DNA of 64,000 bases from Cephalopachus bancanus (GCA_027257055.1 JAPVLO010000097.1:6115001-6179000), one strand, 5' to 3'. Numbered from the stretch's first letter, positions 12,026 through 25,649 are shown. Translations and numbers: made by a program. The notes: generated by a model from the sequence alone, not told the origin.

Positions 12026-12342
12026 TTGAGATAGAGTTTCACTCTGTCGTCCAGGCTGGAGTGAAGTGGCAAGATCACAGCTTACTGTAGCCTTGAACTC
12101 CTGGGCTTAGTTGACCCTCCTGCCTCAGTCTCCTGAATAGTTGGGACTACAGGCATATGCCACCACAATTGGCTATTTGTTTTATTTTATTTTATTTTAT
12201 TTTATTTTATTTTATTTTATTTTTTGTAGAGACAGAGTCTCACTTTGTTGCCCAGGCTGGTCTTGAGTCCTGGCCCCAAATGATTTTCCTATCATGGCCT
12301 CCAAAAGTGCTAGGATTACAGGCATGAGCCGCTTCGCCCAGT
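12026..12342 (-). mobile_element. Alu SINE, minus strand, with (TTTTA)n in its linker
   Basis: Reads GAGATAGAGTTTCACTCTGT at the left and GGATTACAGGCATGAGCCGC at the right, the reversed Alu. Diverged, so an older copy. The central A-rich linker has expanded to a pentanucleotide run at about 12176-12221. Confidence 0.9.
12176..12221. repeat. (TTTTA)n microsatellite inside Alu
   Basis: About eight uninterrupted TTTTA units replace the Alu central linker, likely length-variable. Confidence 0.85.
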
Positions 12343-13394
12343 AGAATTTTCAAATCTTTAAAGCTAAATTTTGCATACTGGCATTCCATTTACCTCCAGT
12401 GTAAGTTGAAGCAACTGAACACAAATTTCTAAAACTTTCACCAAAACTTGGAATCATTCTGCCCTTCCATCTGATTCAGCCTGTTAAATCCCTTATGGGC
12501 ACATGACTCCTGCCTAGCCCAGAGATGATCCATTTGAAGACTTAAGAACAGAAACTGGCATATCGTACGAGCTCCAGAAAAAGTGGTTAGTTAGTGATTA
12601 TGGTGATGATAATTAGCCCAGGCAGCATGGCCAGCCACTTCAGTGTTTAAGTGGGTACTTTGCCAAGCTTGACCCAGCCCCCTAATCCATTTTTCCTGCT
12701 CTTCTGCCCAGCTGCAGAGCATTGCTAAAGAAAACTCTAGAATCTTGATAATCTCCCTACAAATTCATGCCCGTTCAAATGTACTCCTAGCTAACCAAAA
12801 CCTTGTTATTCATATCACGTGCCTTCCTTAGCACACACGTCCCAAGCAAGTTACTCCAAATCTTTATCTTAAATCTTTTCCACCTGAGGTCCCTTCTCCC
12901 ACATGATCCTCTCAGGAATTGATTTTCACACTATTTTATGTACACCAGTTTCTACCTTAATATCTGAAAAGTAGTTTCTATCTATTACCTAACTAAAACT
13001 AAAACCAACAATACTTGGCATTGTTTCTATACTAACTTCCATTTCCTTTTTTCTAAAGAATCAGTGAAAATCTTAGCCAAATGCAAGCATTAACATTTTC
13101 TGTGTACATCCCATTCAGGCCCTTTTTGTTGTCTTGTTTCCACTACTTTACTTTTCTTCCTCTTTGTTCTACCTTACCCTGTTCCACCTGGGTCTATATC
13201 AAAATAGTCACAGTAGTGACTTCTATGAATCTAGTCTGGTACTAATCACACACAGTACTCCATCTCTTGGTCCGCAGTTGGTTTAAGGTTCCTCCTTTGA
13301 ATAGTCTTATTCTCCTGGAAACACCATGAATAATATTTTACCAACTACCTGGACACCTCATGGCCCAGTCAAGTTGACACATAAAATTAATCAT
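12343..13394. other. Intergenic, nothing recognised with confidence
   Basis: No exon or known repeat recognised. The segment near 13320-13390 resembles old interspersed repeat sequence, but I cannot name it. Confidence 0.3.
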
Positions 13395-13505
13395 CTCATT
13401 CCCTTACAGGATCCAGAGGGCATGCAGCTCTGCTAACTCTTTGATTTTAGAGTTCTGACCTCCAGAACTGTGAAAGAATAAATTTGTGTTATTTTAAGAC
13501 AATAA
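13395..13505 (+). mobile_element. MLT1-like (MaLR) LTR fragment
   Basis: CCTCCAGAACTGTGAAAGAATAAATTTGTGTTATTTTAAG is the diagnostic 3' part of MLT1 LTRs, with the preceding TTTTAGAGTTCTGACC block. Short and diverged. Confidence 0.6.
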
Positions 13506-14600
13506 TTAGATTCTTCATCACAATATTTTCACAAGTTTAGATAATTCTGTTCCTACTGGGAAGTGATAAATATGTACCGATGATGAGGCTTTCTGTGTAT
13601 TCTCCCTTTAAACTGTTCCTCTTGTTCCATGAGAGTTGCTTCACCCTCTTGCTTGGTTGTCTGAGTCTGGGATCATCGAGTTCATTCCTAGTATTTGCAA
13701 ATTTTTGCATGACTGAGTCCTTCTCTTCCCTTTCCACTCATGGCTCCATGCTGCACCAAAAGAAGCCTCACATGCATGTATGTGGACACCTCAGTCCAAG
13801 GTCCATACACGCACACCCGCTAACAACTGTTCACTGGCTATCACTGGGACCTAAGGTTGCAGACAGCAGCAATGCAGCTCAGATGGAGGAAGGCTGCAAA
13901 AGAAGAGGCTGGCCAGGCCCTGAGAGCAGAGAATTCCAGAGATCCAATTACGGAAGCATGGATGTGCCCAAGGTGTTGGGTGACGCTCCCAGAGGAGAGA
14001 CACAGCATTCTAAAACATAGAGGCCCAGGGCAGGGGCCCCCATTGCCTGGGTTTATGGGCAGTACTACTGCTACATGCATGATAGGTATCAATGGACAAC
14101 AAAGCCTAAATCTTCACTTGAAAACTTTCATTTGATTCTGAAGTAATTAACTCTGTAATGACTTCTGTGATGCCCTCTCAAGCATCCCTTCATCTGTGTA
14201 CTGAGGGGCTAACTATTTTTTACCACTATCAAATGAAATACCCACAAATCTTCATATCTGTCTTTATAAAAGACTTTTATCCCCTGAGCCCTCTCTTCCC
14301 TTCCTCCCTTCTCAAAAAGAGTGTCATTCCTCATCATGGAGGCAGCATATGGGCCACTGATGGTATACAAGATAGTTTTAGGTGGTTCATGGAATGAACT
14401 TTTCTGAAAGTTATATATTGAATTTAATATATAAAAATATTACCGCCTCTCTATAATGCCAGTTCTCATATTCTGGCTTTCTCAACTGTAACTTTCTGTT
14501 CAATAGTTTTAATTTTTCCTGTTCACTGCTACTGACTCATTCTTCCCCTCTTACTTGATTAGATTCCAGTATCCTAGAAATAAAGTCCTCTGCCTAATTT
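13506..14600. other. Intergenic, moderately GC-rich block, no gene recognised
   Basis: Open frames of 60 to 146 codons occur on both strands at 13537-14135, but none shows a domain, a signal sequence or a family match I know. Confidence 0.3.
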
Positions 14601-14604
14601 TCAG

Positions 14605-15285
<681 letters not shown>

Positions 15286-15344
15286 TGCCCTAATCTTATT
15301 TTCTTCATTATTACACCAAACTAATAAAGTGATGACTACACACG

Positions 15345-15525
15345 AATGATTTCCAACCAGAGTTTGAATCACCATTAACGCTTCTTAAAATTAAAGAAGC
15401 CCAGGCCCCATTCCAAATCTACTAAACCAGGAAACTTTGAGAATGGTGCCAGGGAGCTGTAATTTTACATCTGTGTAGGTAAATCTGACGTACATACCTG
15501 GTTGAGAACCACTGATCTACACATC
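15345..15525 (+). mobile_element. MER5-like hAT-Charlie DNA transposon relic
   Basis: The order AGAGTTTGAATCACC, AAGCCCAGGCCCCATTCC and GGTTGAGAACCACTGATC is the MER5A/B pattern, a short non-autonomous hAT element. Confidence 0.65.
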
Positions 15526-16680
15526 CTGCTTCTCCTTCAACCTCCACTTCTTCACTCTCCACTTTCTCATCACTGATTTTTATCCCCATTTTTCAGTAGA
15601 AACAGTTCTTTAAGAAACCACCAAATTATTTCATAATTGCAAACTTGTATGGCCTTTTTAAAATCTTTACTCTCTTTAATGTGTCTGCAACAGTTGTACC
15701 CCAGGGTATTCCTCTTTTATGAAGTTCTCTCTTTTTGTTTACATGGCATTACAGCCACAAGAATTACATCTCTAACTCATGCATTTCTGAGTATTCTTCA
15801 TTAGTTGTCATTTCCCCATTCCCCAGGTACTGTCCTCGGCATTTTTTCCTTCTCTATCCCATAGGATCTAATATATTTCAACAACTTCAAACACAATTTC
15901 TATGAAAATAAATCTGAAATCTTTAGACTATTCTTGTGAGCCCCTTAACCACTTCCAGATACACATCTCCTCAAGAAAGTTCCATTAGTTCCTCATACCT
16001 AGCATATTTATTTATTCATCAAATATTAAAGAACAACCATATGCCAAGCACTGTACTAGATTCTGGGGATGCAAGACAAAAGTCAGACGCTCTCTTGCAG
16101 TCCCAAATTTGGTGTATAATGAAGGAATGTGAACTAGTAAATGCAATGGACCTTAAAACATCACCATGAAGGAGAAATCTCAGGGTACAAAAAGGCATAG
16201 CCAATCCAGACTAGAAATCAAGAAAGGTCTCCTAGAAAAAGTACTATCTAAGTTGAATCTGAAAATATGAGACGTCAGTGAAAAGAAGAGGGAAGAGGAT
16301 AATAAATTATAGTAATTATTTATTAATTCTGGGTGGACCAATATTTAACTCCTCTTTTTATTATCATCCCTATCTGGCATGCAATGAGCCCCTTGAGTAT
16401 AGGCCTAGGGGCATCTTCCTGAAGTCAAGGTATAAGCCTTTCATTCTCCCACATGGCAAAGCCAGGGATGAGTGTACCCATGACTTAGCCACAGCCAGTT
16501 AAATGATTTCTCCCAGGACTCTTAATTTTGAGTAAAACAAGAACATCAGACAATAATTATTATTTTTACACACAAAGGATACTAAGAGGAAGCACCCAGA
16601 AAAGTAGAAAAACAAACCTAGAGAGTGGTATTGTGGGAAAGGGAAATGAGTGTTTCAAGAAGGGGGAGTATGTTGGGTTT
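15526..16680. other. Intergenic; weak old-repeat signal only
   Basis: About 16010-16140 (ATGCCAAGCACTGTACTAGATTCTGGGGATGCA) looks like an L2/MIR-age relic. The rest holds nothing recognised. Confidence 0.35.
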
Positions 16681-16689
16681 AAAATAGCT

Positions 16690-16875
16690 GGCTTTGTGAT
16701 CATGACCTGAGACCTGAGCTTGAGACTCTGCACTTCTACTTGTGAGCTGTATGACCCTGGAGAATTTTCTCAGTTTCCAAAATTATGAGATGGAGTAAAA
16801 ATCATAGATCATCAGTCTATGGTGAAGATTAAATGAGCAATCTCACATGAAGCACTTAGCACTGACACAAATTAT
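16690..16875 (+). mobile_element. MIR SINE relic
   Basis: TGAGCTGTATGACCCTGGAG, CAGTTTCC...AAATTATGAGATGG and GATTAAATGAGCAATCTCAC are in MIR order. Diverged. Confidence 0.65.
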
Positions 16876-17264
16876 GATGAACTGAGTGCTCAGCAGGGTC
16901 AGATGCTATAGGGGAGTCAAGGGAGGTAAGGAGCAGCATGTCTCCTGGAGTCACACAGTAGCGAACACCCTGGGAACCTGAAGACAGCAGTTTACAGGAA
17001 GAGATAGGAACAGAAACTAGAGTGTAAGAGATGTGAAAGGGTGGAGCATGGATAAAGCAGAGACAATAAGTGGAGATGATTCTTTAAGGACATTTGACTG
17101 TAAAGGGGGAAATAGATTCAATTATCTCTGGTGGGTAACTTGGAGTTATCCACAAAGTTTTTTTTTTCTTTTTCAAGATGAGAGATATATAAGCATGCTT
17201 AAGTGCTAATCGAAAGAGACAATATTAATTAAAGAATTCAGATACAGAAAAGGGGGATAATCAG
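16876..17264. other. Intergenic, nothing recognised
   Basis: No repeat or gene recognised. Confidence 0.3.
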
Positions 17265-18540
17265 TTAGATCAGTGAGCTTCAAGGTGGTCTTCATCCCTC
17301 TAGGAGCCCTTAAAATCTTTTCAAGGAGCCTGGGAGAGGAAAACTGTTTTCACAATCATAATTTGATGTTATTTGCCTTTTTCACTGTATAAATTTTGTA
17401 TTGTCAGTGCAAAAGCAATGGTGGATGTCTGATTCTGTTTTTGTGCTGCTAAAAAAGAATACCTGAGACTGGGTAATTTATAAAGAACAGTGATTGATTT
17501 CTTACAGTTCTGGAGGCTGAGAAGTCCAGGATCGAGGGGTTTACATCTGGCAAGAGCTTATGCTGCATCATCTCATGACAGAATACAAAAGGGCAAGAGA
17601 GAATGAGAAGGAGAAAGAGTAAGAGACAGGCAGAGGCAGAGACCTAGACAAAGAGAAGGGAAGAGGGCCAAACTCATCCTTGTATCAGGAACCCACTCTC
17701 ACAATAGCTAAAGCACTTTCCCAATAACAGCATTAATTCCGAATCACCTCATAAAAAGGTCCCACCTGTCAAGATCATTGCACTAGGTGTTAAGTTTCCA
17801 ATGCATAAACTTTGGGGGACACATTCAACCCAGAACAGTGCATAAAACTGCTGGCACCTTGATGTGAACCAAGATAGGATATCAAACTGTCACAGCTGTC
17901 GTCATCCTTTCACAGTCACACACAGTAGTGTAAGATCAATGCTGGTTCCACTTAATTTTGGTGAAACACAAAAATTATTAATTTTGTTCAATCTTGATCC
18001 ATAAATCCATGTCTTTTTAATACTCCTGTGACAATATGGAAAGTACACATAAGACACTTCTGCTGTAGACCTAGTGTGGTGGTTTTCTTCAGATCTGTAG
18101 AGTTGTAAGCTGAACTAACTGCTTTTTTCATAGAACACTGTTTTCACTTTAAAGAATAGATGACAAACTATAGCTATTCAAATTGAATGTTTGGAAGGCA
18201 TTTTCCTGGAAATAAACAAAATGAGCCTGTCACTTCAAGAAAAATTGGCAGTACTTATTTCTAATAGTAATATTTTAGCTTTCAAGCAAAGATTGTAATC
18301 TTGGAAAATTTGTGTCTGCCTCCATGAGTTTTACAGCTCTCAATATTTAAATACTTTTCTGATGTGATTGGTAGTGATATTAATGAATATGGTATTTTCT
18401 ATGTTGTAAAATAAACTGTGTCAACATTTGGAGTATCTGCAAAACTCATTGAACCAATATTTCCTAAATGATCATGCAAAATGTTCAAAATCATGCCTCA
18501 CTAAAAGATTAGTTCAAAGTGCAAAATAATTGAATATATT
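17265..18540 (+). mobile_element. hAT-like DNA transposon relic, split by a MaLR LTR
   Basis: CTTCAAGGTGGTCTTCATCCCTCTAGGAGCCCTTAAAATC resembles hAT-Charlie termini. The sequence GCAAAAGCAATGGTGGATG before the LTR and CATAAAACTGCTGGCACCTT after it read like adjoining parts of a hAT transposase coding region. The far end is not defined. Confidence 0.45.
17430..17848 (-). mobile_element. MST-type MaLR LTR, minus orientation
   Basis: TTTTTGTGCTGCTAAAAAAGAATACCTGAGACTGGGTAATTTATAAAGAACAG opens it, followed by TTACAGTTCTGGAGGCTG. It ends with the reversed LTR start TTTGGGGGACACATTCAACCC. A solo LTR, with no internal region attached. Confidence 0.8.
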
Positions 18541-19425
18541 TTAAAGTAACAAGGTATGAAAAATTCATTAATATACCTTTATTTTTGATACTTTATTAGC
18601 TGCTTAGCCCACTCTTTATATTCTAATTTTATAAATACACAGTTTTCAGTTTCTGCTTCCCCTGTTAATTTTGAAATCTAACTCTAAAAGGGTGTACAAG
18701 TGACTATCTTGCTTTCTTATTTTAACTTCACAGAGTAAACAACAATTTTACCAAGGAAAATAGTTAAATGAACAGTTAAATCTGTTTTCTCTTTCACTTT
18801 TAAAGGACATATTATGGCCTTGAAAATGGTTGACTCAATGTATTACATGGTGAGGATTTGATGCCACCAAAATAATCAAAACTCAACTTACATGTCTGAA
18901 GTAAACAAATTCGAATGGTTAGAGCTAAATCTTCAGAACCCAGACTCTAGGATTGGTTAGGATTGGTTCCTGTTTTCTACAGTGGAATTTTAAGAAGCAA
19001 TTATTAGGACTTTAGTCTTGCCAACTATGGAAGCACCTGTTATCCTTTCAGCAAAATTAAAAGCTCCAAGAATGACACAATACTTAAAGTGTTTGAGGAG
19101 CTGTATCCCATGTTGGGCTGCAGCTGAACCTAAGGATTTCAGTTGAGGTCAAGGTCAAGGTCTTGAGACATTCATGAGTTCTGATTTCAACAATCTCTTT
19201 CAGGCTCTCTAATATCTCATGAGCAACTAGTCACTTAAGACAGTGTTTTCTCTACTCAAAACACTGTGCAACATGAGAAGAGAAATATGAGGTTTAATAT
19301 TCACTATTCTGTGAGATCTGCAATGCAGTATGTTGTTGAAGGGTATAATGTTGGTATTATCAAGATACTACATAGAGTTACTTCATTTAATCCACACTAG
19401 AGTCCCTCATTTTAAAAATAGAGTT

Positions 19426-19456
<31 letters not shown>

Positions 19457-19746
19457 TATTAGCACTGCTCTATTATTATAAAGTGATTCTCACATGCCCC
19501 TTTGGGAAGTTATGAAGACTTCTACACAGAAAATTACAACAAAAATAGAAAGTAGATACTGAGTAATCTATGAATCTCTTTGTTTGAATTTACAAAAATG
19601 GTTTTACACATTTTTCAATATGCTACAGACCTTACAATGTTACAATGTTCTAATGTGCCAACGGCTCTCAGATATCAAAGCAAATCATAGTTTATTATGT
19701 CAGTACATTACTGGTTTATTAAATGTTTTTCAAGAAGTCTCTCCCT
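18541..19746. other. Intergenic with a (TAA)n run
   Basis: AT-rich; only the trinucleotide run at 19428-19459 stands out. Confidence 0.4.
19428..19459. repeat. (TAA)n microsatellite
   Basis: About ten perfect TAA units. Confidence 0.9.
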
Positions 19747-20049
19747 GCCAGGCACGATGGCTCATGCCTGCAATCCTAGCACTTTAGGAGGCCAAAGCAA
19801 GAGGATTACTTGAGCTCAGGAGTTCAAGACCAGCCTAAGCAACATAGAGAGACCTCATCACTACAAAAGAATCAACAAAATTAGCCAGATATGGTGGTGC
19901 ATATCTGTAGTCCTAGCTACTTGGTAGGCTGAGAAGAGAGAATCACTTGAGCTCAGGAAGTCGAGGCTGCAGTGAGCCATGCGTGTGACACTGCACTCCA
20001 GCCTGGGCAACAGAGCGAGGCACAACTCAAAAAAGAGAGAGAGAGAGAA
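19747..20049 (+). mobile_element. Alu SINE ending in a (GA)n run
   Basis: Starts GCCAGGCACGATGGCTCATG; right arm CACTGCACTCCAGCCTGGGC; the tail has become AAAAAAGAGAGAGAGAGA. More diverged than the CpG-rich copies. Confidence 0.9.
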
Positions 20050-20129
20050 ACTTCTCCCATTTGAAACAGAAAATGTTATTATTTTTAAAAATTAATCTGA
20101 ACAGTTAAAAAGTAATCCTATTAATCCTT

Positions 20130-20704
20130 TTTAAAAATTTATTTATTTATTATAAAGATGTGGGGTACAATTCAGGGTTAGGTATACAAACATTGATCAT
20201 GTAGGTATCCTTGTTGATGAGGTATGCCCCTCCATCCCCTAGCATTTTCCCTCAACTGCCAGTCCCACTCCCCCACCCCCACAGTTTCCCTCAACTGCCA
20301 CTTTCTTATAGCATTATAATTGTTCAAGGTCACCTTATGAGTGAGAACATATGGAACTCAGTTCTTTGTTTCTGTGATAAATCACTGAGTATGATAGACT
20401 CCAAGTCCATCCAATTTGCTGCAAAGTCCATATATTTGTCCTTCTTTATGGCTGCATAATATTCCATTGTGTATATGTACCACATTTTTTTAATCCAGTC
20501 CAGCTTTGATGGGCAACACAGTTGGTTCCATGTTTTTGCCATTGGGAATACAGCTGCAACAAACATACGTGTGCAGGTATCTTTTTTGTAAATAATTTGA
20601 GTTCCTCTGGATATATTCCCAATAGGGGAATTGCTAGGTCATATGGAAGGTCAATTTCTAGTTCTTTCAGAAATCTCCAGACTGTTTTCCAGAGAAGTTG
20701 TACA
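20130..20704 (-). mobile_element. 5'-truncated L1 3' end, minus strand, 27-bp target duplication
   Basis: Reversed L1 terminus (GATGTGGGGTACAATTCAGG), 3'UTR and ORF2 end. The minus strand still reads MEYYAAIKKDKYMDFAANW, the ORF2 C-terminus. Flanks at 20103-20129 and 20705-20732 match, apart from one extra A and one substitution. Confidence 0.9.
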
Positions 20705-20732
20705 AGTTAAAAAAGTAATCCTATAAATCCTT

Positions 20733-21626
20733 AAAAAATATTTCTTAATCCTTAAAAAAGAATCCTGGATTCTGTTTGTTAAAATATTTAACAAATGATT
20801 CTGAAATTAACCAATTCCTCTACAAACTATTATTCTATTTTCAAAAGAAGACCGAAACACACTTATTTTTATGTCTTAGATAAATAGGGTAATATATCAA
20901 AAAATACACTTGTACCTTAAAAGAATTAATGTGCTTAAAAAGCAGCAACGGCTGCCTAGTAGACAAAAAACATACTAGCATCATAGGATGAAGAACCCAG
21001 CTTGATTAATCTCTGACTTTCCAAGTCACTTAAACTCCCCATTAACTTATATTTAAACTATGAAAGTAACACTCTACTTATCTCATAAACATTTTGAAAA
21101 AAATGTGTGAGATCACTTTTTAAAATTCCTTGTTCATTCATGTATTCATTCAACCAACCAAAATGTATTGACTTTATATTTTCCAGGGACACATAAACAA
21201 CTAACAAACAGTCTCTAGCCTAAGGAATTTATTTCTTGAGTTAGAGATTGGGAAGTAAACTATTAATAATGGAGCAATGTAATTGTGACTAATGCAGCCC
21301 TATGTGCAATTCCTACTGTGTTGTCAATTACTGGTGATAAAAGCCTTTGATTCTTATACCTCCTTACTGGGGTAACTCATATCTTCTGGACAGGGACATG
21401 AAGGGAATTTGATATTTACATGCTTGGAAACTTGGGGGGTAAGAAGCTATTTTAGAAGGGTTCTGTGGAGGAAGGAAAAGATGGAGCATCTAAACTAAAT
21501 CGGGGAAAGAGAGGTTTTACAGAGAAAGTGAAATCTATATTGAATTGTAAAGAACAAGATGTGAGTTATCTAGTTAGAGAAAGGAAGAAAGAATGTTCCA
21601 GGAGCCCCAGGTCCTTGGAGAGGTCC
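20733..21626. other. Intergenic, nothing recognised
   Basis: No gene or repeat recognised. Confidence 0.3.
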
Positions 21627-21893
21627 TTGTCATGCACTGAATTGTGCCCCACTTTCTAATTCAACTGTCAAACAGAGGACATTAGGTCATACAGAGAGAC
21701 ACCAGAGATGTGCACACACACAGAAAAGGCAATGGCAAGAAGGCAGCCAAGGAGAGAGGAAAACCCAAACTTTCCAAATACCCTGATCATAGACTCCAGT
21801 CACCAGACCTGTGAAAACAAAAATTTTGTTGTTTAAGCCACTTAGTCGATGATACTTTGTTATGGTAGTCCAAGCTGACTAAGAGAGTCTGGT
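21627..21893 (+). mobile_element. MLT1-like (MaLR) LTR
   Basis: Begins near TGTCATGCACTGAATTGTGCCCC and ends TTGTTTAAGCCACTTAGTCGATGATACTTTGTTATGGTAGTCCAAG, the start and end of MLT1 LTRs. Confidence 0.8.
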
Positions 21894-23014
21894 GTGACTA
21901 GAGAGAAAAGTGGGTGTCAGCAGGGTGGGAGGTGAGGCTAGGGAGAACCTGCAGCCAATCATCAGGGCTCTGTGAGGGTCAGTGGCTTGAATCCCATGTG
22001 GAAAAGAAGAAGAATCTTAGAAGGATTTTAAGCACGAGATTCATACATAGGTTTCAAATGTTTGTGTTGTAAAGTTTATTCCTATAGCAATAATAGGTTG
22101 GAGCGGGACACAGCCATGGGAGGGAGACTCTCTGGGAGGCGAATAATCCAAGCATAAATCATTGAGGTTCTTAATTAAGAAGGTAGTCATGGGGTGAAAA
22201 GAGGAGGTGGGTGCCAGAGCTAATTAGGGAGTGAAAGTAATAGCATTGAGGGATTGATTGAGAATGTGGATTTTTTGTACAAAGAGGTTAGGATGACTCC
22301 CTGAGTTCTAGCTTGGGGTAGCTGGGTGAATAGAGGTGGTCTTTAATTTGGAAAGAAAAATACAAAATTTTGTTTTGGATATGTAAATTGTAGAGGCCAT
22401 GTCTGTAGCTAAAAGAGAGAGTAGTAGACAGAGTGCTTGGTGAACAAGCTGTACTTTCACAATGAGGAAAGGAGCATGTGTCATAGGCAGAAATGGGGTG
22501 AGGGAGAGACAGGTGGGAAAATGATAGATTTGAAGGGACAAAGGAACATTTGCTATTTTCCAGTTGCCTGTATCAAGCCTCCTGCTGAGTTGCATCCCAG
22601 GGTCCTTTTGGAGAGGCAGTATGCATGCTAATGTGATCAAAAGCAAGAACTCTGGAGTCCGACTGCAGAGAGCATCATGTCTCTCTGCCTTGTCTCCTTA
22701 TCTGTTGACAGACATAGCAATAATCAAAGGGTTGTAGGAAAGATTAAACAAGATGGTACGAATGAGTTAGCTGCCACCATTACTACCAGTCTTGGGAAGA
22801 GGATAATTCCTGGTGGTTCCTTCCCCCTGTGGAAGCTCTCTCTCTTGCAGCTCCCTCTTAGGATTTTATAACTTGAGGTGGTGATGCCAGAAGGAAGGCT
22901 GAAAGCCCTCCATGCCAGCAGCCAAGTGCAGTTCCTGCCTCCAGCTGCCAGAGCTGCCAGGAGTACTGTTGATTGCAGGCTGGTTCTCCATATTCCTCTC
23001 AATGCTTTGAGCCT
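21894..23014. other. Intergenic, nothing recognised
   Basis: Purine-rich single-copy sequence. Frames of up to 112 codons occur on both strands, without domains. Confidence 0.3.
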
Positions 23015-23026
23015 CAGTATACTTTC

Positions 23027-23765
23027 TTTTTTTTTTTCTTTTTTTGAATTAATAATTATTTGTTTGTTTGTTTGTTTTAAAGATGTGGGGTACCATTCAG
23101 GGTTAGGTATATAAATGTTTATTATGCAGGTATCCTTGTTGATGAAGTGTGCCCCCCCACCGCCCCGGCAGATTCCCACTACAGTCAACCCCACCCACCC
23201 CCAGCAGTTTCCTTCCCACTACTGCCAATTCTTTTCTTAGAGTATTATAATAATTGTTCAAGGTCCACTTATGAGTGAAAACATGTGACACTCAGTTCTT
23301 TGTTTCTGTGATAGATCACTCAGTATTATAGACTCTAAATTCATCCAGGTTGCTGTGAAGTACATGATTTTGTCCTTCTTTATGGCTGTGTAATATTCCA
23401 TTGTGTATATGTACCAGTCCTCTTTCAATGGGCAGCACAGTTGGTTTCATGTTCTTTCTGTTGTGAACAACGCTGCGATAAACATACGTGTGTAGGTTTC
23501 TTTTTCTTAGAGTGATTTGAGTTCTGGGCATATTCCCAGCAGGGGGATTGTGGGATCGCATGAAAGGTCAATTTTTAGACCTTTTAGGAGTCATCACACT
23601 GTTTTCCACAAAAGCTATACTAGTTTACACCCCCACCAGCAGTGTAGAAGTCTTCCCTTTTTGCTGCATCCTCTCCAGTATCTGCTGTTTTTTGAGTTAT
23701 TGATGATGACCATCCTGACTAGAGTTAGGTAGTATCTCAGTGTAGTTTTGATTTGCATTTCTTTT
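23027..23765 (-). mobile_element. 5'-truncated L1 3' end, minus strand, with target duplication
   Basis: T-rich start with (TTTG)n, then GATGTGGGGTACCATTCAGG and the reversed ORF2 end (TTCTTTATGGCTGTGTAATATTCC). The flanks CAGTATACTTTC (23015-23026) and CAGAATACTTTC (23766-23777) differ at one base. Confidence 0.9.
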
Positions 23766-23777
23766 CAGAATACTTTC

Positions 23778-24329
23778 AGTCAAGTCTCCTTTGCTTAGGA
23801 AAGCCAGACTTGTCTTCTATTTCAGTTATAGACCTGACTAGAGAATGAGGGAGACATACAATTACTGGGTGACACAGAGGAGCAAGTTGACTTAAGAAAC
23901 AGTAAACCAGTCAAGTTATTGATCCTCCATGGTGTTCCCAGCAGTACTCAGTGACCTGAGTAGAAATGTAAGGGCCATTCAAATGTCATTTATTATCGTC
24001 CTCAAAGAGTTACTGAACCAATAAGGAGAGGACATACTAATCAACTACTTATTTCTAAACAAAACCTATAAGATATTTTTTTAAATCCATAAAACAAAGT
24101 AAAATTATAAGACATATTGTGCCTACTTTAAGCTCTGAAATGTGGCTTTGGGATTATCTACATACATATAAAGTTTATAAAATTTGATCAGTAACATTAG
24201 TACTCTACAATTACCTAACTTATTTAAAACTATTCATACCTTAACAAATTATTATTTCTAAGTCCTTACCTGAGCTAGGAAAGAATTATCATGTCATTCT
24301 GTGAATTGGATAATGAGATTAAGAATACA
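23778..24329. other. Intergenic, nothing recognised
   Basis: AT-rich; no gene or repeat recognised. Confidence 0.3.
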
Positions 24330-24964
24330 TGATTTTTTCATGTCCTTTGCAGCAACACAGATGTAGTTAGAAGCCATTATTCTAAGTAAACTAACTCAGA
24401 AACAGAAAACCAAGCACCACATGTTCTCACCTATATATGAGAATAAACAATGGGTACTCATGGACATAAAGATGGAAATAATAGACACCAGGAACACCAA
24501 AAAGCGGACAGTGAGGAAGAGAATGAAGGTTTAAAAACTAGCTATCGGTCGGGCTCGGTGGCTCAGCCTATAATCCCAGCACTTTGGGAGGCCAAGGCTA
24601 GTGGACTGCCTGAGCCTGCAGGTTCAAGACCAGCCCAGGCAACTTGGCGAGACCTTGTCTCTACAATACATCAAAAATTAGCCAGGCATGGTAGCACGTG
24701 CCTGTAGTTCTGGCTATGCGGAAGGCTAAGGTAGAAGGATCTCCGGAGCCCAGGTCGATGCTGGAGTGGCCGTGAGCATGCCATTGCATTCCAGCCTGGG
24801 CGACAGAGTGAGATTCCAACTCAAAACCCCCCAAAAAACTAGCTATTGTACAATGTTCATTACTTGAAGAACAGGGATACCAGAAGCCCAATCCCCACCA
24901 GTACACAATATGTCCATATAACAAACATGCACTCATACTTCCAAATCTAAAAATTGAAAATAAA
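24330..24964 (+). mobile_element. L1 3' end fragment, interrupted by an Alu
   Basis: CAGAAACAGAAAACCAAGCACCACATGTTCTCACCTATA is the end of L1 ORF2 and its 3'UTR. It resumes after the Alu as CCAGAAGCCCAATCCCCACCAGTACACAATATGTCCATATAACAAAC. It is of a different L1 lineage from the GTACCCCACATC-ended copies. Confidence 0.8.
24546..24833 (+). mobile_element. Alu SINE (strepsirrhine type) inserted in L1
   Basis: Starts CGGTCGGGCTCGGTGGCTCAG and ends CAACTCAAAACCCCCC. The exact 13-bp duplication AAAAACTAGCTAT lies at 24533-24545 and 24834-24846. Confidence 0.93.
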
Positions 24965-25380
24965 AACAAAGAAGAATAAATTTTTTTTCAGGATTAGACA
25001 CAGATAAGCTTTAAACTTATAACCAAACGCCTTTTTTTCATGAGTAGTAGCATCATCACTACCTATATGTATTAATGCCATTTGTAAAGCAGTTCTACTG
25101 ACACTGCCTTATTTGAGCTGCATTCACATGTTTACATCACAATGGTTTGTAGTCTTTACATATCTTGGACCTCTGATAGATGCTAGGGATACAGTTATTA
25201 ACTGCCACCAACTAATTATTACGTTGACTGCTCTCCCTATCATTACAGACTAATGATGAGTTTGACAAGTAAACAAATGATTCCAGCATGCTAGGACCAA
25301 GTCTATGATAAGATTTGGAAAGCCAAAGTATTACAGAAGCATATGAAAGGAGGTCCAAAACCAGAATTAGGTGAGGAGAG
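24965..25380. other. Intergenic, nothing recognised
   Basis: No gene or repeat recognised. Confidence 0.3.
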
Positions 25381-25649
25381 CGTCCCAGTCCATTTTTGTG
25401 TTGCTATAGGAATACCTGAGGTTAAGTAATTTATGAAGAAAAGAGATTTATTTGACTCTCGGTTCTGCAGGCTGTACAAGAAGCATGGTGCCACCAGCAT
25501 CTGTTTCTGTTGAGGACTTCAGGCTGCTTCCACTCATGGTGGAAGACAAAGGGGAGCTGGTGTGTGCAGAGATCACATGACAAGAGAAGTCAAGTAAGAG
25601 AGGGAGGAAGAGATGTCATGTTCTTTTCAACAACTGTTCTTCTTGCAAC

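Noticed and set aside
13537..14135. Overlapping frames of up to 146 codons
   Set aside because: No domain, no signal peptide and competing frames on both strands; no supporting gene structure.
22308..23194. Minus-strand frames of 112 and 156 codons
   Set aside because: The second runs into an L1 3' end and the first has no domain; chance openness.
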